A DNA stretch of 64,000 nucleotides from Oscillospiraceae bacterium (GCA_025757845.1 CP107211.1:124001-188000); one strand, 5' to 3'. Numbered from the stretch's first letter, positions 43,829 to 53,496 are shown. Program-made: numbers and translations. Notes: generated by a model from the sequence alone, not told the origin.

Positions 43829-46800
43829 TCGAACTCAAACGCCTGAAACTCATCAACTGGCACAACTTTGAAAACGTCACCTTTGACTGCGCCCGCCTGA
43901 CCTATATGATCGGCGTGAACGCCGTGGGTAAGACCACCATTCTGGATGCCATCCGCTACTGCCTGACCACCAACCGCAACTTCAATGCCCTGGGCAATAA
44001 GAAGAGCGGCCGCACCCTGCAGGGATCGGTCCACGCGAAGCAGCGCGGGGAAAACGCTTACCGCCGCCCCGGCCATACCGTGGCCTACATCGGCGCGGAG
44101 TTCTACGACAGTCTCAAGCGCGCCCCCTTTGTCATCGCGGTGCGGGTGGAGTCGGAAGGCCCCATGCAGGAGCTGCACCCCGGCGACCAGACCTGGTACC
44201 TCTCCGAGGACGGCTGCACGCTGGAACAGCTGCCCTTCATCGACCCGCGTACCGGTGCCCCCAGCGCCAAGGAGGACTTCAAGCCCGCCGTCGGCCGACT
44301 CTCCTACACCCGCAGCCCCAGCGAAGCCCGTGACCGCATCTGCCGGGCGCTGGGCATCGGGCGGGCGTCCAGTCCGCTGGGCAAAAAGTTCAACGAAGTG
44401 TTCCAGATGGGCACCAGCATGGACGAGATTCCCAACTTCCGGGAATTTTTGTACCAGTACATCCTGCCGCAGCCGGAGCTGGATCTGGAAGCACTGCAGG
44501 GCGACCGGCTGGAGCTGGAAAACCTGCACGCTGTGCTGGCCGAAGCCCAGACCCGCGCCGATGCACTGGAAGAGATCGTGAACGATGGCCGCGAAGCCGC
44601 CGGAAAGCAGACCGAAGCCCTTGTGAACCGGGGCGCGGCCCTGCTGGCCCGTGCTGCTGCCGACGGCGGGGAACAGGACGTGTGGCAGGGCCATCTGGAC
44701 GCCGGACACTGCCAGCTGGAGGCCCTGAACGCCCATTATGCCGAGGCCAAGAACGCGGAGGCGGAAGCCCGCCGCGCCTACCTTGCCGCCCACAGCGCAG
44801 CCGGTGCCAGCGGCGAGGGCCGGGCACTGGATGCCATGGAGGAAGAACTGTCCCGCCGCAAGACGGCGCAGGATGCCGCCGCCCGCCAAGCCGCGCAGGC
44901 CGAGGATGCCGCATCCAAGGCCGAAGCCCTGCTCACAGCCCTGCGCCGCAGCGGGGTTGCTTCCGGCTGGAAGCTGGAAAACCTCACCGCCGACACCCTG
45001 CCGCAGCTCACCGACTGGCTTGCCGCGCAGGAAAAACCGCTGGAAGAAGCCTACTTTGCGGCCCGGCAGAACACCGCTGCCCTGCGCAAAGAGCAGGCGG
45101 ACAAGCGCGCCGAGCTGGACGCCGTGTCCGGCGGCAAGTGGGTGTACCCCCACGGCGATGCCGCCACCCGTGTGCGGGATGCCGTGAACGCGGAGTTGAA
45201 GAGCCGCGGCATGCAGCCGGACGCCAAGATCTTCTGTGAGCTGCTGGCCGTGGCGGACGAGAGCTGGCAGGACTGCGTGGAAGCCTGCCTGGGCGACCGC
45301 CGGTTCGACATCCTTGTGCCGCCCGCCCATTACGAGGCCGCCAAGAGCGCCTTTGTGGCCCTGAAGGACAAGGTGGGGCCCATCAGCCTGCTGGACACGC
45401 CGGGCATCCGCAAGGCCAACCGCCATGCCGAGACTGCCCCGGCGGACAGTCTGGCGGCACAGGTCACCAGCGAAAACCCGCTGGCGGCCCAGTACGCCGA
45501 CACCATCCTGCGGCGCATCGTCTGCTGCGACACCCCTGAAACACTGGAACAGTACCCGGACAGCGCCACCCGCGACCTGCTGCGGCACCATCCCTTCCGG
45601 CTGGAGCGCCTGCGCACCCCACAGCGTTATATCGGCCTGGAAGCCCGCCGCGCCCGCGCCGGGGCACTGGCCGAAGAGCTGGAAGCTCTGGCCGAGCGCA
45701 CCCGCACCGCCGCCCAGACCGAGCAGAACCTGAAAACCGCCTACGACCAGTACCAGAACTTCCAGCGCGGCACCGCGCCGCAGCAGCTGGCCGGCCTGTG
45801 GGAGGCCCGCACCGCCGCCGAAAAAGCCCGGAATGCGGTGGCCGAACAGGAGGGCAAGCTGGCCGAATACCGCGAGAACCCCCTGCTGCAGGAGATGTAC
45901 CGCGAGGAAGAAACGCGGGAAGCCGCCTGGGAAGCCGCCCGCACCGCTGTGGAGCAGGTGGGCGGCGACATCCGCGTGTGCGAAAAACAGATCGCTTCCT
46001 GCGAAGCCGAACAGAAAAAGGCCGGGGAGACGGCACAGCAGAGCGCCGACGCGGCCCGGAAGTTCTTTGCGGCCCATCCGCTGCTGGAGCCGCTGGCCCG
46101 CACCCGGATGCAGGCCCTTGCTCCGGCCGACAAGCCCGCAGCCGCCGCACAGGCCGCCGAAAAGGCACAGGCCCGGCTGGACGATGCCCTGACGGCCTAC
46201 CTCACCGGCACACTGGAACCCGCCCAGAAGGCCTACAACGAGCACTACGTCTGTGATTACCCGCTGGGTCTGGCGGGGCTGGACCAGTACCGCGCCCAGC
46301 ACGAGAGCCTTGTGCGCATCGACCTGGAACGCTACGCCGCCCGTCTGGAGCAGGCCCAGCGCGACTGCAAGGACCGCTTCCGCAAGGACATCCTCTTCCG
46401 CATGAAGGACGACATCTTCAATGCCCGGCGGCAGTTCCGGGAGCTGAACAAGGTGATGGAACAGCTGACCTACGGCGAAGAAGTCTACCGCTTTGAGCTG
46501 GAGCCCAGCCGTGACCCGCAGCTGGCTGCGTTCTATCAGGTCATCGTGGACAAGGGCAACCAGCAGATGACCGAGGGCGACTCGCTGGACAACCTTGCCG
46601 CCACCGCCGACCCCGCCTACGAGCGGCAGGTGGATGCGCTGATGGAAAAGATCATGGCGGATGTGGACGAGAACACCCGTGCCCGGCAGGAGGGCCGCAC
46701 CGGCACCACCACCCTGTCGGATTATGTGGACTACCGCACCTATCTGGATTACGACATCAAGGTCACCAACCGGGTCACCGGCCAGCAGGCATACCTGTCC

Positions 46801-47118
46801 CGCGTCAGCCGCGACTCCTCCGGCGGCGAGAATCAGGCACCCTTCTATGTGGCCATCTGCGCATCCCTGCTGCAGATCTACGAGAAGAGCGAGAACAGCA
46901 TCCGTCTGGTGCTGCTGGACGAGGCGTTCAGCAAGATGACCAGCGACCGCATCCGCCCCATGATGGAGCTGTTCCGCCGTCTGCAGCTGCAGGTACTGCT
47001 CATCTCCACCGTGGAAAAGAGCACCGCCATCCAGCCCTACTGCGACATCACCTATTCCATCGTGCGCCATGGCGACGCCAACGCCATTGCGCCCTTTGTC
47101 CGCCTGTCGGCGGAATGA
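43825..47118 (+). CDS. jetC: Wadjet/MksB-type SMC-like ATPase JetC
   Basis: 1097 aa. Walker A GVNAVGKTT at residues 30-38, signature SSGGE at 998-1002, Walker B LVLLDEAF with D1032 and E1033, and a helical middle with coiled-coil arms rich in Ala, Glu and Gln around a hinge near 470-600. This is the ABC ATPase motor of JetABC/MksBEF condensins, which extrude DNA loops; in full Wadjet the JetD nuclease then cuts circular plasmids. All key residues are intact. A strong terminator follows and no jetD gene is found. Confidence 0.92.
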   Translation: MIELKRLKLINWHNFENVTFDCARLTYMIGVNAVGKTTILDAIRYCLTTNRNFNALGNKKSGRTLQGSVHAKQRGENAYRRPGHTVAYIGAEFYDSLKRAPFVIAVRVESEGPMQELHPGDQTWYLSEDGCTLEQLPFIDPRTGAPSAKEDFKPAVGRLSYTRSPSEARDRICRALGIGRASSPLGKKFNEVFQMGTSMDEIPNFREFLYQYILPQPELDLEALQGDRLELENLHAVLAEAQTRADALEEIVNDGREAAGKQTEALVNRGAALLARAAADGGEQDVWQGHLDAGHCQLEALNAHYAEAKNAEAEARRAYLAAHSAAGASGEGRALDAMEEELSRRKTAQDAAARQAAQAEDAASKAEALLTALRRSGVASGWKLENLTADTLPQLTDWLAAQEKPLEEAYFAARQNTAALRKEQADKRAELDAVSGGKWVYPHGDAATRVRDAVNAELKSRGMQPDAKIFCELLAVADESWQDCVEACLGDRRFDILVPPAHYEAAKSAFVALKDKVGPISLLDTPGIRKANRHAETAPADSLAAQVTSENPLAAQYADTILRRIVCCDTPETLEQYPDSATRDLLRHHPFRLERLRTPQRYIGLEARRARAGALAEELEALAERTRTAAQTEQNLKTAYDQYQNFQRGTAPQQLAGLWEARTAAEKARNAVAEQEGKLAEYRENPLLQEMYREEETREAAWEAARTAVEQVGGDIRVCEKQIASCEAEQKKAGETAQQSADAARKFFAAHPLLEPLARTRMQALAPADKPAAAAQAAEKAQARLDDALTAYLTGTLEPAQKAYNEHYVCDYPLGLAGLDQYRAQHESLVRIDLERYAARLEQAQRDCKDRFRKDILFRMKDDIFNARRQFRELNKVMEQLTYGEEVYRFELEPSRDPQLAAFYQVIVDKGNQQMTEGDSLDNLAATADPAYERQVDALMEKIMADVDENTRARQEGRTGTTTLSDYVDYRTYLDYDIKVTNRVTGQQAYLSRVSRDSSGGENQAPFYVAICASLLQIYEKSENSIRLVLLDEAFSKMTSDRIRPMMELFRRLQLQVLLISTVEKSTAIQPYCDITYSIVRHGDANAIAPFVRLSAE

Positions 47119-47142
47119 GGTGTGCGCCAGAGCATCCGAAAC

Positions 47143-47176
47143 AAAAAAGAAGCACGCTGCGGCGTGCTTCTTTTTT
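47143..47176. terminator. Bidirectional terminator jetC / S51 peptidase
   Basis: GAAGCACGC pairs with GCGTGCTTC around TGCG, extended by A6/T6 on both sides. Confidence 0.93.
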
Positions 47177-47182
47177 GCTTGC

Positions 47183-47920
47183 TTATCGCAGCGGCAGAAC
47201 GTCCTCGTCCTCGTTGATCTCCTCCAGGGTGCCGTCCGCAAAGTACCAGGCTTTGCCGTACAATGCTTCGTGCCCGTCGGAGCACATCAGGTAGGAGCCG
47301 TCCGGCAGGGCGAGGAAATGCCGTTTTCTGCTGTCGGCCAGGGCAATGTCCTCCACCTTCTGCCCGTCCAGGATGTGCTCCCGGATGAACTGGTAGTGGG
47401 GCAGGATGCGGGTCTCGGTCAGGCCGAGGCCGTTCAGCCAGCGGCAGTAGCCGGGGTCGGCGGCTTCGCCCGGCTCCTCCGGGGCGGCATACACCAGCCG
47501 GGCGGCGTTCATGCTGCCGGCGCTCACGCCCAGCACGATGCCGTGGTAATTGTGGAACAGCCCCGGCAGGCCCAGCTGGGCAAAAAAGTGGTTCTGGGTG
47601 GGCACATGGCCGCCGCACAGCATCACAAAGCCGCTGCGGGGCAGCAGGGTACCGATCTCCTCCTGATTGCGGGCGTCGCAGGGGATAAGTTCCGCCAGCG
47701 GCAGGTGGGCGTCTGCAAAGCTCTGCAGGAACACCCGGCACATCTCGTCGTTCTGGGCGTAAGCGTGGGGGTCTGCCGCGATGGCAAGGCCCCGCACCGG
47801 GTGGTCCGGCCACACGGCCCGCAGGTTTTCCAGAAAATGATTGCGCTTGTCCAGCACGGGTATGGCCGGGCCGGGCTCAAAGGGGCAGCCGCTGGGGCTG
47901 CTGGTCAGAAATAACGTCAT
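47183..47920 (-). CDS. S51-family peptidase E-like protein
   Basis: 245 aa with the flavodoxin-like class I glutamine-amidotransferase fold of peptidase S51 (dipeptidase E, cyanophycinase). Nucleophile Ser in GIVLGVSAGSMNAA; GFVMLCGGHVPTQNHFF; LPHYQFIREHI supplies the His. Probably a cytosolic dipeptidase for aspartyl or similar dipeptides. ATG 47920. Convergent with jetC; not part of that operon. Confidence 0.88.
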   Translation of the reverse strand: MTLFLTSSPSGCPFEPGPAIPVLDKRNHFLENLRAVWPDHPVRGLAIAADPHAYAQNDEMCRVFLQSFADAHLPLAELIPCDARNQEEIGTLLPRSGFVMLCGGHVPTQNHFFAQLGLPGLFHNYHGIVLGVSAGSMNAARLVYAAPEEPGEAADPGYCRWLNGLGLTETRILPHYQFIREHILDGQKVEDIALADSRKRHFLALPDGSYLMCSDGHEALYGKAWYFADGTLEEINEDEDVLPLR

Positions 47921-48001
47921 AGTTCTTCCTCACAAAACGGTGAATAAAAGCTATGCCCATTCTAGCACGATTCTCGCCCCGACGGCAGAGCCAGAATTAC
48001 C

Positions 48002-48044
48002 AAAAAAATCCCCTGCTTTTCGCCGTTTCGCAAAAAGCAGGGGA
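48002..48044 (-). terminator. Terminator after MATE gene 2
   Basis: Minus strand: CCCCTGCTTTTT pairs with AAAAGCAGGGG, then ATTTTTTT. Confidence 0.88.
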
Positions 48045-48049
48045 GAAGG

Positions 48050-49399
48050 TTACGCCTTGCGGTAATGGAATACCTTGTCTTTGGTGACGAACATGGCCGC
48101 GCTCACGGCCAGGGCGGCCAGTTCGGCGGCGGTCACGGCCAGCCAGATGCCGTCGATGCCCAGAATGGCGGGCAGGATGAGCACCGCCGCGATCTGGAAC
48201 ACCAGCGTGCGCAGGAAGGAGATCAGCGCACTGGTCACGCCGTCGCCCAGCGCGGTGAAGAAGGAGGAGGCATACACGTTGAAGCCCATGATGACAAAGC
48301 TCAGGGCGTACAGCCGGAAGGCCCGGCTGGTCAGGGCCAGCAGCTCCGGGTCGTAGCCCACGAAGAACCGCGCCACATAGGGGATGATGACCATGGATGC
48401 GGCGGTCAGGGTGACGGCCACCACCGCAATGAGCCGCAGGCTCTTTTCATACAGGTTGTGCACCTCGGCGCGGTTGCCTGCACCGTAGTGGAAGCTGACG
48501 ATGGGCGCACTGCCGAAGGCGTAGCCCACATACACGGCAATGAACAGGAAGCAGGCGTACATGATGACGCCGTAGGCGGCCACGCCGTTTTCCCCGGCAA
48601 GGCGCAGAAGCTGGTAGTTGTACAGGATGTTCACCAGCGACATGGACAGGTTGGTCATCAACTCGGAGGAGCCATTGATGCAGGAGTCCAGCAGCACCTT
48701 GCTGTACAGCTGCGTTTTGCACAGGTGCAGGCGGCTGGTATTCTTGTGGTCGAGGAAGTAGAAGATCGGCAGCAGGCCGCCCACGATCTGGCTGAGGAAG
48801 GTGGCAATGGCGGCACCCTCTACGCCCCAGCCCCAGACGCCCACCATCAGCACATCCAGCACCATGTTGGTGCAGCCGGCAGCCACCGTGAAGTAAAAGC
48901 CGAGGTGCGGCTTTTCGGCGGTGACAAAGAAGCTCTGGAACATGTTCTGCAGCGCAAAGGTGGGCAGCGACAGCATCAGGATGCGGCCGTAGCGCACGGC
49001 GTAGTCCAGCAGCTCGCCCTTGGCACCCAACAGGATGGCAATGGGCCGCAGCAGCACAAGCCCCAGCACGGCCAGCACCGAGACGGAGATGGCGGCGGCC
49101 AGCAGGAACATGGTAAAGTAGCGGTCGGCCTTTTTCTGGTCGCCCTCGCCCAGCGTGATGCCCACGATGGCGCTGCCGCCGGTGCCCAGCATGAAGCCGA
49201 TGGTGGCCAGCAGCTGGGGCAGCGGCATGATCAGGTTGACCGCCGCAAAGGCTGTTTTGCCCACAAAGTTGGACACGCACAGGCCATCTACGATGCCGTA
49301 GATGGAGGTGAACAGCATGGTGCCCACGGCGGGCAGCACGAACCGCAGCAGGCGCGGGTAGGTAAAGTGATCCGACAGTTGGATTTTTTGCTTGGACAC
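48050..49399 (-). CDS. MATE-family transporter 2
   Basis: 449 aa from GTG 49399, chosen because AAAGGAG lies just upstream; a longer reading to 49516 runs through a structured leader. Twelve hydrophobic segments. Typical motifs: YGIVDGLCVSNFVGKTAFAAVNL, then MLGTGGSAIVGITLGEGDQKKAD and GYAFGSAPIVSFHYGAGNRAE. Closest in look to the MepA-like branch. Substrate unknown. Long leader with own promoter suggests regulated expression. Confidence 0.88.
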   Translation of the reverse strand: MSKQKIQLSDHFTYPRLLRFVLPAVGTMLFTSIYGIVDGLCVSNFVGKTAFAAVNLIMPLPQLLATIGFMLGTGGSAIVGITLGEGDQKKADRYFTMFLLAAAISVSVLAVLGLVLLRPIAILLGAKGELLDYAVRYGRILMLSLPTFALQNMFQSFFVTAEKPHLGFYFTVAAGCTNMVLDVLMVGVWGWGVEGAAIATFLSQIVGGLLPIFYFLDHKNTSRLHLCKTQLYSKVLLDSCINGSSELMTNLSMSLVNILYNYQLLRLAGENGVAAYGVIMYACFLFIAVYVGYAFGSAPIVSFHYGAGNRAEVHNLYEKSLRLIAVVAVTLTAASMVIIPYVARFFVGYDPELLALTSRAFRLYALSFVIMGFNVYASSFFTALGDGVTSALISFLRTLVFQIAAVLILPAILGIDGIWLAVTAAELAALAVSAAMFVTKDKVFHYRKA

Positions 49400-49426
49400 G
49401 AAAAACTCCTTTCGACAGGAAACAAA

Positions 49427-49535
49427 ACGGGCCGGATAAGCTCCGCGAGTGCACGCCCGGCCTTCCTCTTCTTCCTCACTACGGCAAGGAAGCCTCCGGC
49501 GGGGCGCTGTCTGCACGGCATCTTATCCGGCCCGT
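49427..49535 (-). promoter_or_regulatory. Structured leader of MATE gene 2 (candidate riboswitch or attenuator)
   Basis: Minus strand: a perfect 14-bp closing stem ACGGGCCGGATAAG / CTTATCCGGCCCGT encloses about 80 bases with further pairing (CGTGCA with TGCACTCG region, CGCCC with GGGCG, GGCTTCC with GGAAGGCC). The 3' arm is followed by TTTTGTTT, so it could terminate. Family not recognised. Confidence 0.5.
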
Positions 49536-49575
49536 CCAAATTACGTTGGAAACGGTCCTCCGATGACCGAAAAAG

Positions 49576-49603
49576 AGTATAGCAGAATCCATTTATTTGT
49601 CAA
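49576..49603 (-). promoter_or_regulatory. Promoter of MATE gene 2
   Basis: Minus strand: TTGACA (49598-49603), 16 bp, TATACT (49576-49581). Implies a leader of about 170 bases. Confidence 0.8.
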
Positions 49604-49716
49604 GAGCAAAAAATACGCCCAAAAGCGAAAATTCATAAAATATCTCTTTTCCATTTTTATCAGACCTGTTAGAATGATAAACAGTTTTGATTTTTCCGGA
49701 AAGGAGTTTTCCTGTT

Positions 49717-51777
49717 TTGCTGAAACGATTCTATACCGCCATCGTGCACCGGCGCAGAGCGGTGCTGGCCGCGTTCGTGCTGGCCGCCGTGCTGAGCGTG
49801 TTTGCTTCCCGGGCGGTGCAGGTGGACTACGATATCAACGACTATCTGCCGCCGGACTCGCCCTCCACCCTTGCACTGGAGCAGATGAACAGCGCCTTTA
49901 CCGGCGGCATCCCCAACATGCGGGTCATGGTGCGGGACGTCACGGTGCCCGAGGCACTGGACTACAAAGAAAAACTTGCCGCCATCGACGGCGTGGAGGC
50001 CGTGACCTGGCTGGACGACAGCCTGGACGTGACCGTGCCGCTGCAGATGCAGGACACCGCCACGGTGGAGACCTATTATAAGGACAACTGCGCGCTGTTC
50101 ACCGTGACGGTGGAGGATGCGAAACGTCTGGAGGCTGTGGCGGCCATTCAGGACCTGATCGGGGAGGACAATGCCCTGGCCGGGACCGCGGTGTCCACCG
50201 CTGTGGCTACCAACTCCACCGTCACCGAGGTGGCCAAGATCGCAGCCATTGCGGTGGTGTATGTGCTGTTCATCCTGATCCTGACCACCGATTCCTGGGT
50301 GGAGCCGCTGCTGGTGCTGGCGGGTCTGGGGGCGGCCATCCTCATCAACAACGGCACCAACCTGATGTTCGGCACCATTTCCTTTGTGACCAACGCCGCC
50401 GGCAGCATCCTGCAGCTGGCCGTGTCACTGGATTACTCGGTATTCCTCATCCACCGCTTTGCCGAGTGCCGGGCCGCGCGCCCGGAGGCCAGCGCGGAGG
50501 ACTGCATGGTGGAGGCCCTGTGCAAATCCACCGGGTCTATCCTGTCCAGCGGCCTGACCACGGTCATCGGATTTCTGGCGCTGGTGCTCATGCAGTTCCA
50601 GATCGGCCCGGACCTGGGCCTTGCGCTGGCCAAGGGCGTGGTGCTGAGCCTTGTCACCGTGTTCACCTTTATGCCGGCGCTGACGCTGGTGTGTTACCCG
50701 TGGATGGACAAGACCCACCACAAGCCTCTGCTGCCCGGCTTTGACAAGTTCGGGCGGTTTGTGTCCCGCATCATGCTGCCGGCGGCGCTGGCGCTGGCCG
50801 TCATCATGGTGCCCAGCTATCTGGCCTCCAACAACAACGAATACTACTACGGTGCCGCCCATATGTTCGGCACCAACACCCGTCTGGGTGCCGATACCGC
50901 CGCCATCGAAGAGACGTTCGGCAAGAGCGATACCTGGGTGGTGCTGGTGCCGGAGGGCGACACCGCCACCCAGGCCGAGCTTTCGGATGCGCTGCACGCC
51001 ATCCCGGAGGTGACGGGCATCCTGTCCTATGTGGACAATGCGGGCGCGTCCATCCCGCCGGAGTTCGTGCCCCCGGACACCCTGAAACTGCTGGTGTCCG
51101 GCGGCTACACCCGCATGGTGCTCACCGTGAACGCCGACACCGAGGGCGACGCGGCCTTTGCACTGGTGGAAAAAGTGCGTGCCACGGTGCAGCAGTATTA
51201 CCCGGATGCGTATGATCTGGCCGGGCAGGGCGTGAGCACCTACGACCTGATGGACACCATCACCGCCGACATGGTCAAGGTGAACCTGCTGGCCATCGGC
51301 GCGGTGTTCCTGATCCTGCTGCTCATGAAGCGTCAGCTGCTGCTGCCGGTCATTCTGGTGCTGAGCATCGAGACGGCCATCTGGATCAATCTGGCCATCC
51401 CGTATTTCCGGGGCCGCCATGTGTTCTACATTGCTTACCTCATCATCAGCACCATCCAGCTGGGTGCCACCGTGGACTACGCCATCCTGTTCTCGGACCG
51501 GTATCAGGAGTTCCGCGAGACGCTGGGCAAAAAACAGGCCATTGCCGCCACCGTGTCCACCGTGACCACCTCGGTGATCACCACGGGCAGTGCGCTGGCG
51601 GTGGTGGGCTTCCTGATGGGGGCCATCTCCACCAACCAGCTGCTGGGCCAGCTGGGCAACTTCCTGGGTGTGGGCGGTCTGGTGTCGCTGGCCATCGTGC
51701 TGCTGGCGCTGCCGGGCTATCTGTATCTGGCCGACCCGCTCATCATCAAACCGAAAAAACAGCCGAAGGAGGCTTGA
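49717..51777 (+). CDS. MMPL/RND-family membrane transporter
   Basis: 686 aa from TTG 49717 (GGAAAGGAG ten bases upstream; no nearer ATG). Two halves, each with one N-terminal helix, an external domain (VQVDYDINDYLPPDSPSTLA) and five helices; SLDYSVFLIHRFAE and ATVDYAILFSDRYQEF are the paired MMPL motifs with the proton-relay Asp-Tyr. Likely exports or flips lipids or hydrophobic compounds. Followed four bases later by a secreted partner, a pairing common in Firmicutes. Confidence 0.88.
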   Translation: MLKRFYTAIVHRRRAVLAAFVLAAVLSVFASRAVQVDYDINDYLPPDSPSTLALEQMNSAFTGGIPNMRVMVRDVTVPEALDYKEKLAAIDGVEAVTWLDDSLDVTVPLQMQDTATVETYYKDNCALFTVTVEDAKRLEAVAAIQDLIGEDNALAGTAVSTAVATNSTVTEVAKIAAIAVVYVLFILILTTDSWVEPLLVLAGLGAAILINNGTNLMFGTISFVTNAAGSILQLAVSLDYSVFLIHRFAECRAARPEASAEDCMVEALCKSTGSILSSGLTTVIGFLALVLMQFQIGPDLGLALAKGVVLSLVTVFTFMPALTLVCYPWMDKTHHKPLLPGFDKFGRFVSRIMLPAALALAVIMVPSYLASNNNEYYYGAAHMFGTNTRLGADTAAIEETFGKSDTWVVLVPEGDTATQAELSDALHAIPEVTGILSYVDNAGASIPPEFVPPDTLKLLVSGGYTRMVLTVNADTEGDAAFALVEKVRATVQQYYPDAYDLAGQGVSTYDLMDTITADMVKVNLLAIGAVFLILLLMKRQLLLPVILVLSIETAIWINLAIPYFRGRHVFYIAYLIISTIQLGATVDYAILFSDRYQEFRETLGKKQAIAATVSTVTTSVITTGSALAVVGFLMGAISTNQLLGQLGNFLGVGGLVSLAIVLLALPGYLYLADPLIIKPKKQPKEA

Positions 51778-51781
51778 CGAG

Positions 51782-53482
51782 ATGAAACAGAAAATCGTGC
51801 GCCGGGCATCGGCGCTGGTGCTGGCAGGCTGCCTGCTGGCCGGGGCCGCCCTGCCGGCCCTTGCGGCCTCCACCAAGGAAGAGGTCATCTATGCCAATCT
51901 GGATGCGTCCGGCACCGTGACCGGCGTGTACGCCGTGAACAGCTTTGCCGTGCAGGCGGGGGACACCGTCACCGACCACGGCAGCTACACCGCTGTGCGC
52001 AACATGACCACCACCGACCCGCTGGAGCACAGCGGCGACACCATCACCGCCACCGCAGCACAGGATGGCAAGCTCTACTATGAGGGCACCATGGACACCG
52101 CCACCGCGCTGCCGTGGCTCGTGAAGCTGACCTACACGCTGGACGGGGCCGAGATCGCCCCGGAAGAGCTGGGCGGCAAAAGCGGTGCGCTGGCCATCCG
52201 CCTGCAGGTGAGCCGCAACCCGGATTGCACCGGAGATTTCTTTGACCAGTACGCCCTGCAGGTGACCATGACGCTGGACACCGACCGGGCACAGAACATC
52301 GTGGCTGATGGGGCCACCATGGCCAATGTGGGCAGCAACAAGCAGCTCTCCTACATCCTGCTGCCAGGTTCGGACAGCGACGTGACCGTGACCGCCGACG
52401 TGACCGACTTTGCCATGAACGCCATCTCGCTGAACGGCGTGAAGCTCCGGCTGAACCTCGGCCTGGACGGGGCCGACCTGACCGGCATGCTGGACCGGCT
52501 GCAGAGCGGTTCGGTACAGCTGGACGACGGTGCCAACGCGCTGGCAGACGGCATTGCCCAGGTGCAGGCGGGGCTTGACACCCTGAACGACAAGTCCGGC
52601 GAGCTGACCGGCGGGTCCGCCAAGGTCAAGGCGGCCCTGACCCAGATGCAGACCGCCCTGAACGGCGTGTCGGCCTCCACCGACCAGCTCACCACCCTGC
52701 TGGACGCCTCCACCCAGATCCAGAACGGCATTGCCCAGCTGGACGCCGGTGCCGCCCAGCTGGATGAGCAGGTGAGTTACGACGCTTACAAGGCCATCCT
52801 GAAGGAAAACGGGCTGGACTTGGACCAGCTGAAGGACGGCAACGCGAAAGCTATGGAGCAGCTGGAACAGCTGGCCAGGGTGATGCCCCAGCTCAAGGAC
52901 GTCATCCTGCTGCTGAAAGGCTCCAGCGCCAACATCGACGCGATGGAGACCTACCTGAACACGGTGCACAACGGTGTGGCCCAGCTGCACGCGGGCAGCA
53001 GCACCCTGAACAGCCAGTACGGGCAGTTCGATGCCGGGATGCGTCAGCTGGCCAATGCCCTGACCGGGATGCTGGGCAACCTTTCGGTGTTGACCGACGG
53101 CGTGAACCAGCTGGCCAGCCGATACGGCCAACTGGACAGCGGCCTGAACGCCTACACCGACGGTGTGGCCCAGCTGAAAGCCGGAGTGCAGCAGCTGACC
53201 GACGGTGCCGCCCAGCTGACGGCCGGCACCGGAGAGCTGCGCAGCAATGTTTCCGGGATCGACATGGGCGACCAGCTGGACAGCCTGCTGGCCGGTCTGA
53301 ACGGCAGCAGCGAGGTGGAGAGCTTTACCTCTGCCGAGAACACCGATGTTTCCGCCGTGCAGTTCGCCCTGCAGACGGTGGCCATCGAGGCCCCGGCCCC
53401 GGCGGCAGAGCCGGAGGCCGCCCCCGTGGCGCTGACTTTCTGGCAGAAACTGCTGAAGCTCTTCGGGCTGTATAAGGGTTAA
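51782..53482 (+). CDS. Secreted repeat-rich partner of MMPL (YhgE/Pip-like ectodomain)
   Basis: 566 aa. Signal peptide 1-30 (SALVLAGCLLAGAALPALAA), beta-rich domain to about residue 230, then a long helical region of heptad-like units (GVAQLKAGVQQLTDGAAQLT, QLDAGAAQLDEQV) as in YhgE/Pip proteins. Unlike those, no block of C-terminal membrane helices is seen; the end is an amphipathic LTFWQKLLKLFGLYKG. AAGGAGG at the end of the MMPL gene serves as ribosome site, so the two are coupled. Probably spans the wall as part of the transporter. Confidence 0.7.
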   Translation: MKQKIVRRASALVLAGCLLAGAALPALAASTKEEVIYANLDASGTVTGVYAVNSFAVQAGDTVTDHGSYTAVRNMTTTDPLEHSGDTITATAAQDGKLYYEGTMDTATALPWLVKLTYTLDGAEIAPEELGGKSGALAIRLQVSRNPDCTGDFFDQYALQVTMTLDTDRAQNIVADGATMANVGSNKQLSYILLPGSDSDVTVTADVTDFAMNAISLNGVKLRLNLGLDGADLTGMLDRLQSGSVQLDDGANALADGIAQVQAGLDTLNDKSGELTGGSAKVKAALTQMQTALNGVSASTDQLTTLLDASTQIQNGIAQLDAGAAQLDEQVSYDAYKAILKENGLDLDQLKDGNAKAMEQLEQLARVMPQLKDVILLLKGSSANIDAMETYLNTVHNGVAQLHAGSSTLNSQYGQFDAGMRQLANALTGMLGNLSVLTDGVNQLASRYGQLDSGLNAYTDGVAQLKAGVQQLTDGAAQLTAGTGELRSNVSGIDMGDQLDSLLAGLNGSSEVESFTSAENTDVSAVQFALQTVAIEAPAPAAEPEAAPVALTFWQKLLKLFGLYKG

Positions 53483-53496
53483 AGAAATTCATTATG

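Noticed and set aside
43525..47241. 1238-codon minus-strand ORF
   Set aside because: Shadow of jetB-jetC, which carry intact ATPase motifs on the plus strand.
49400..49516. N-terminal extension of MATE gene 2 to 49516
   Set aside because: Runs through the structured leader; GTG 49399 has the ribosome site and fits the family start.
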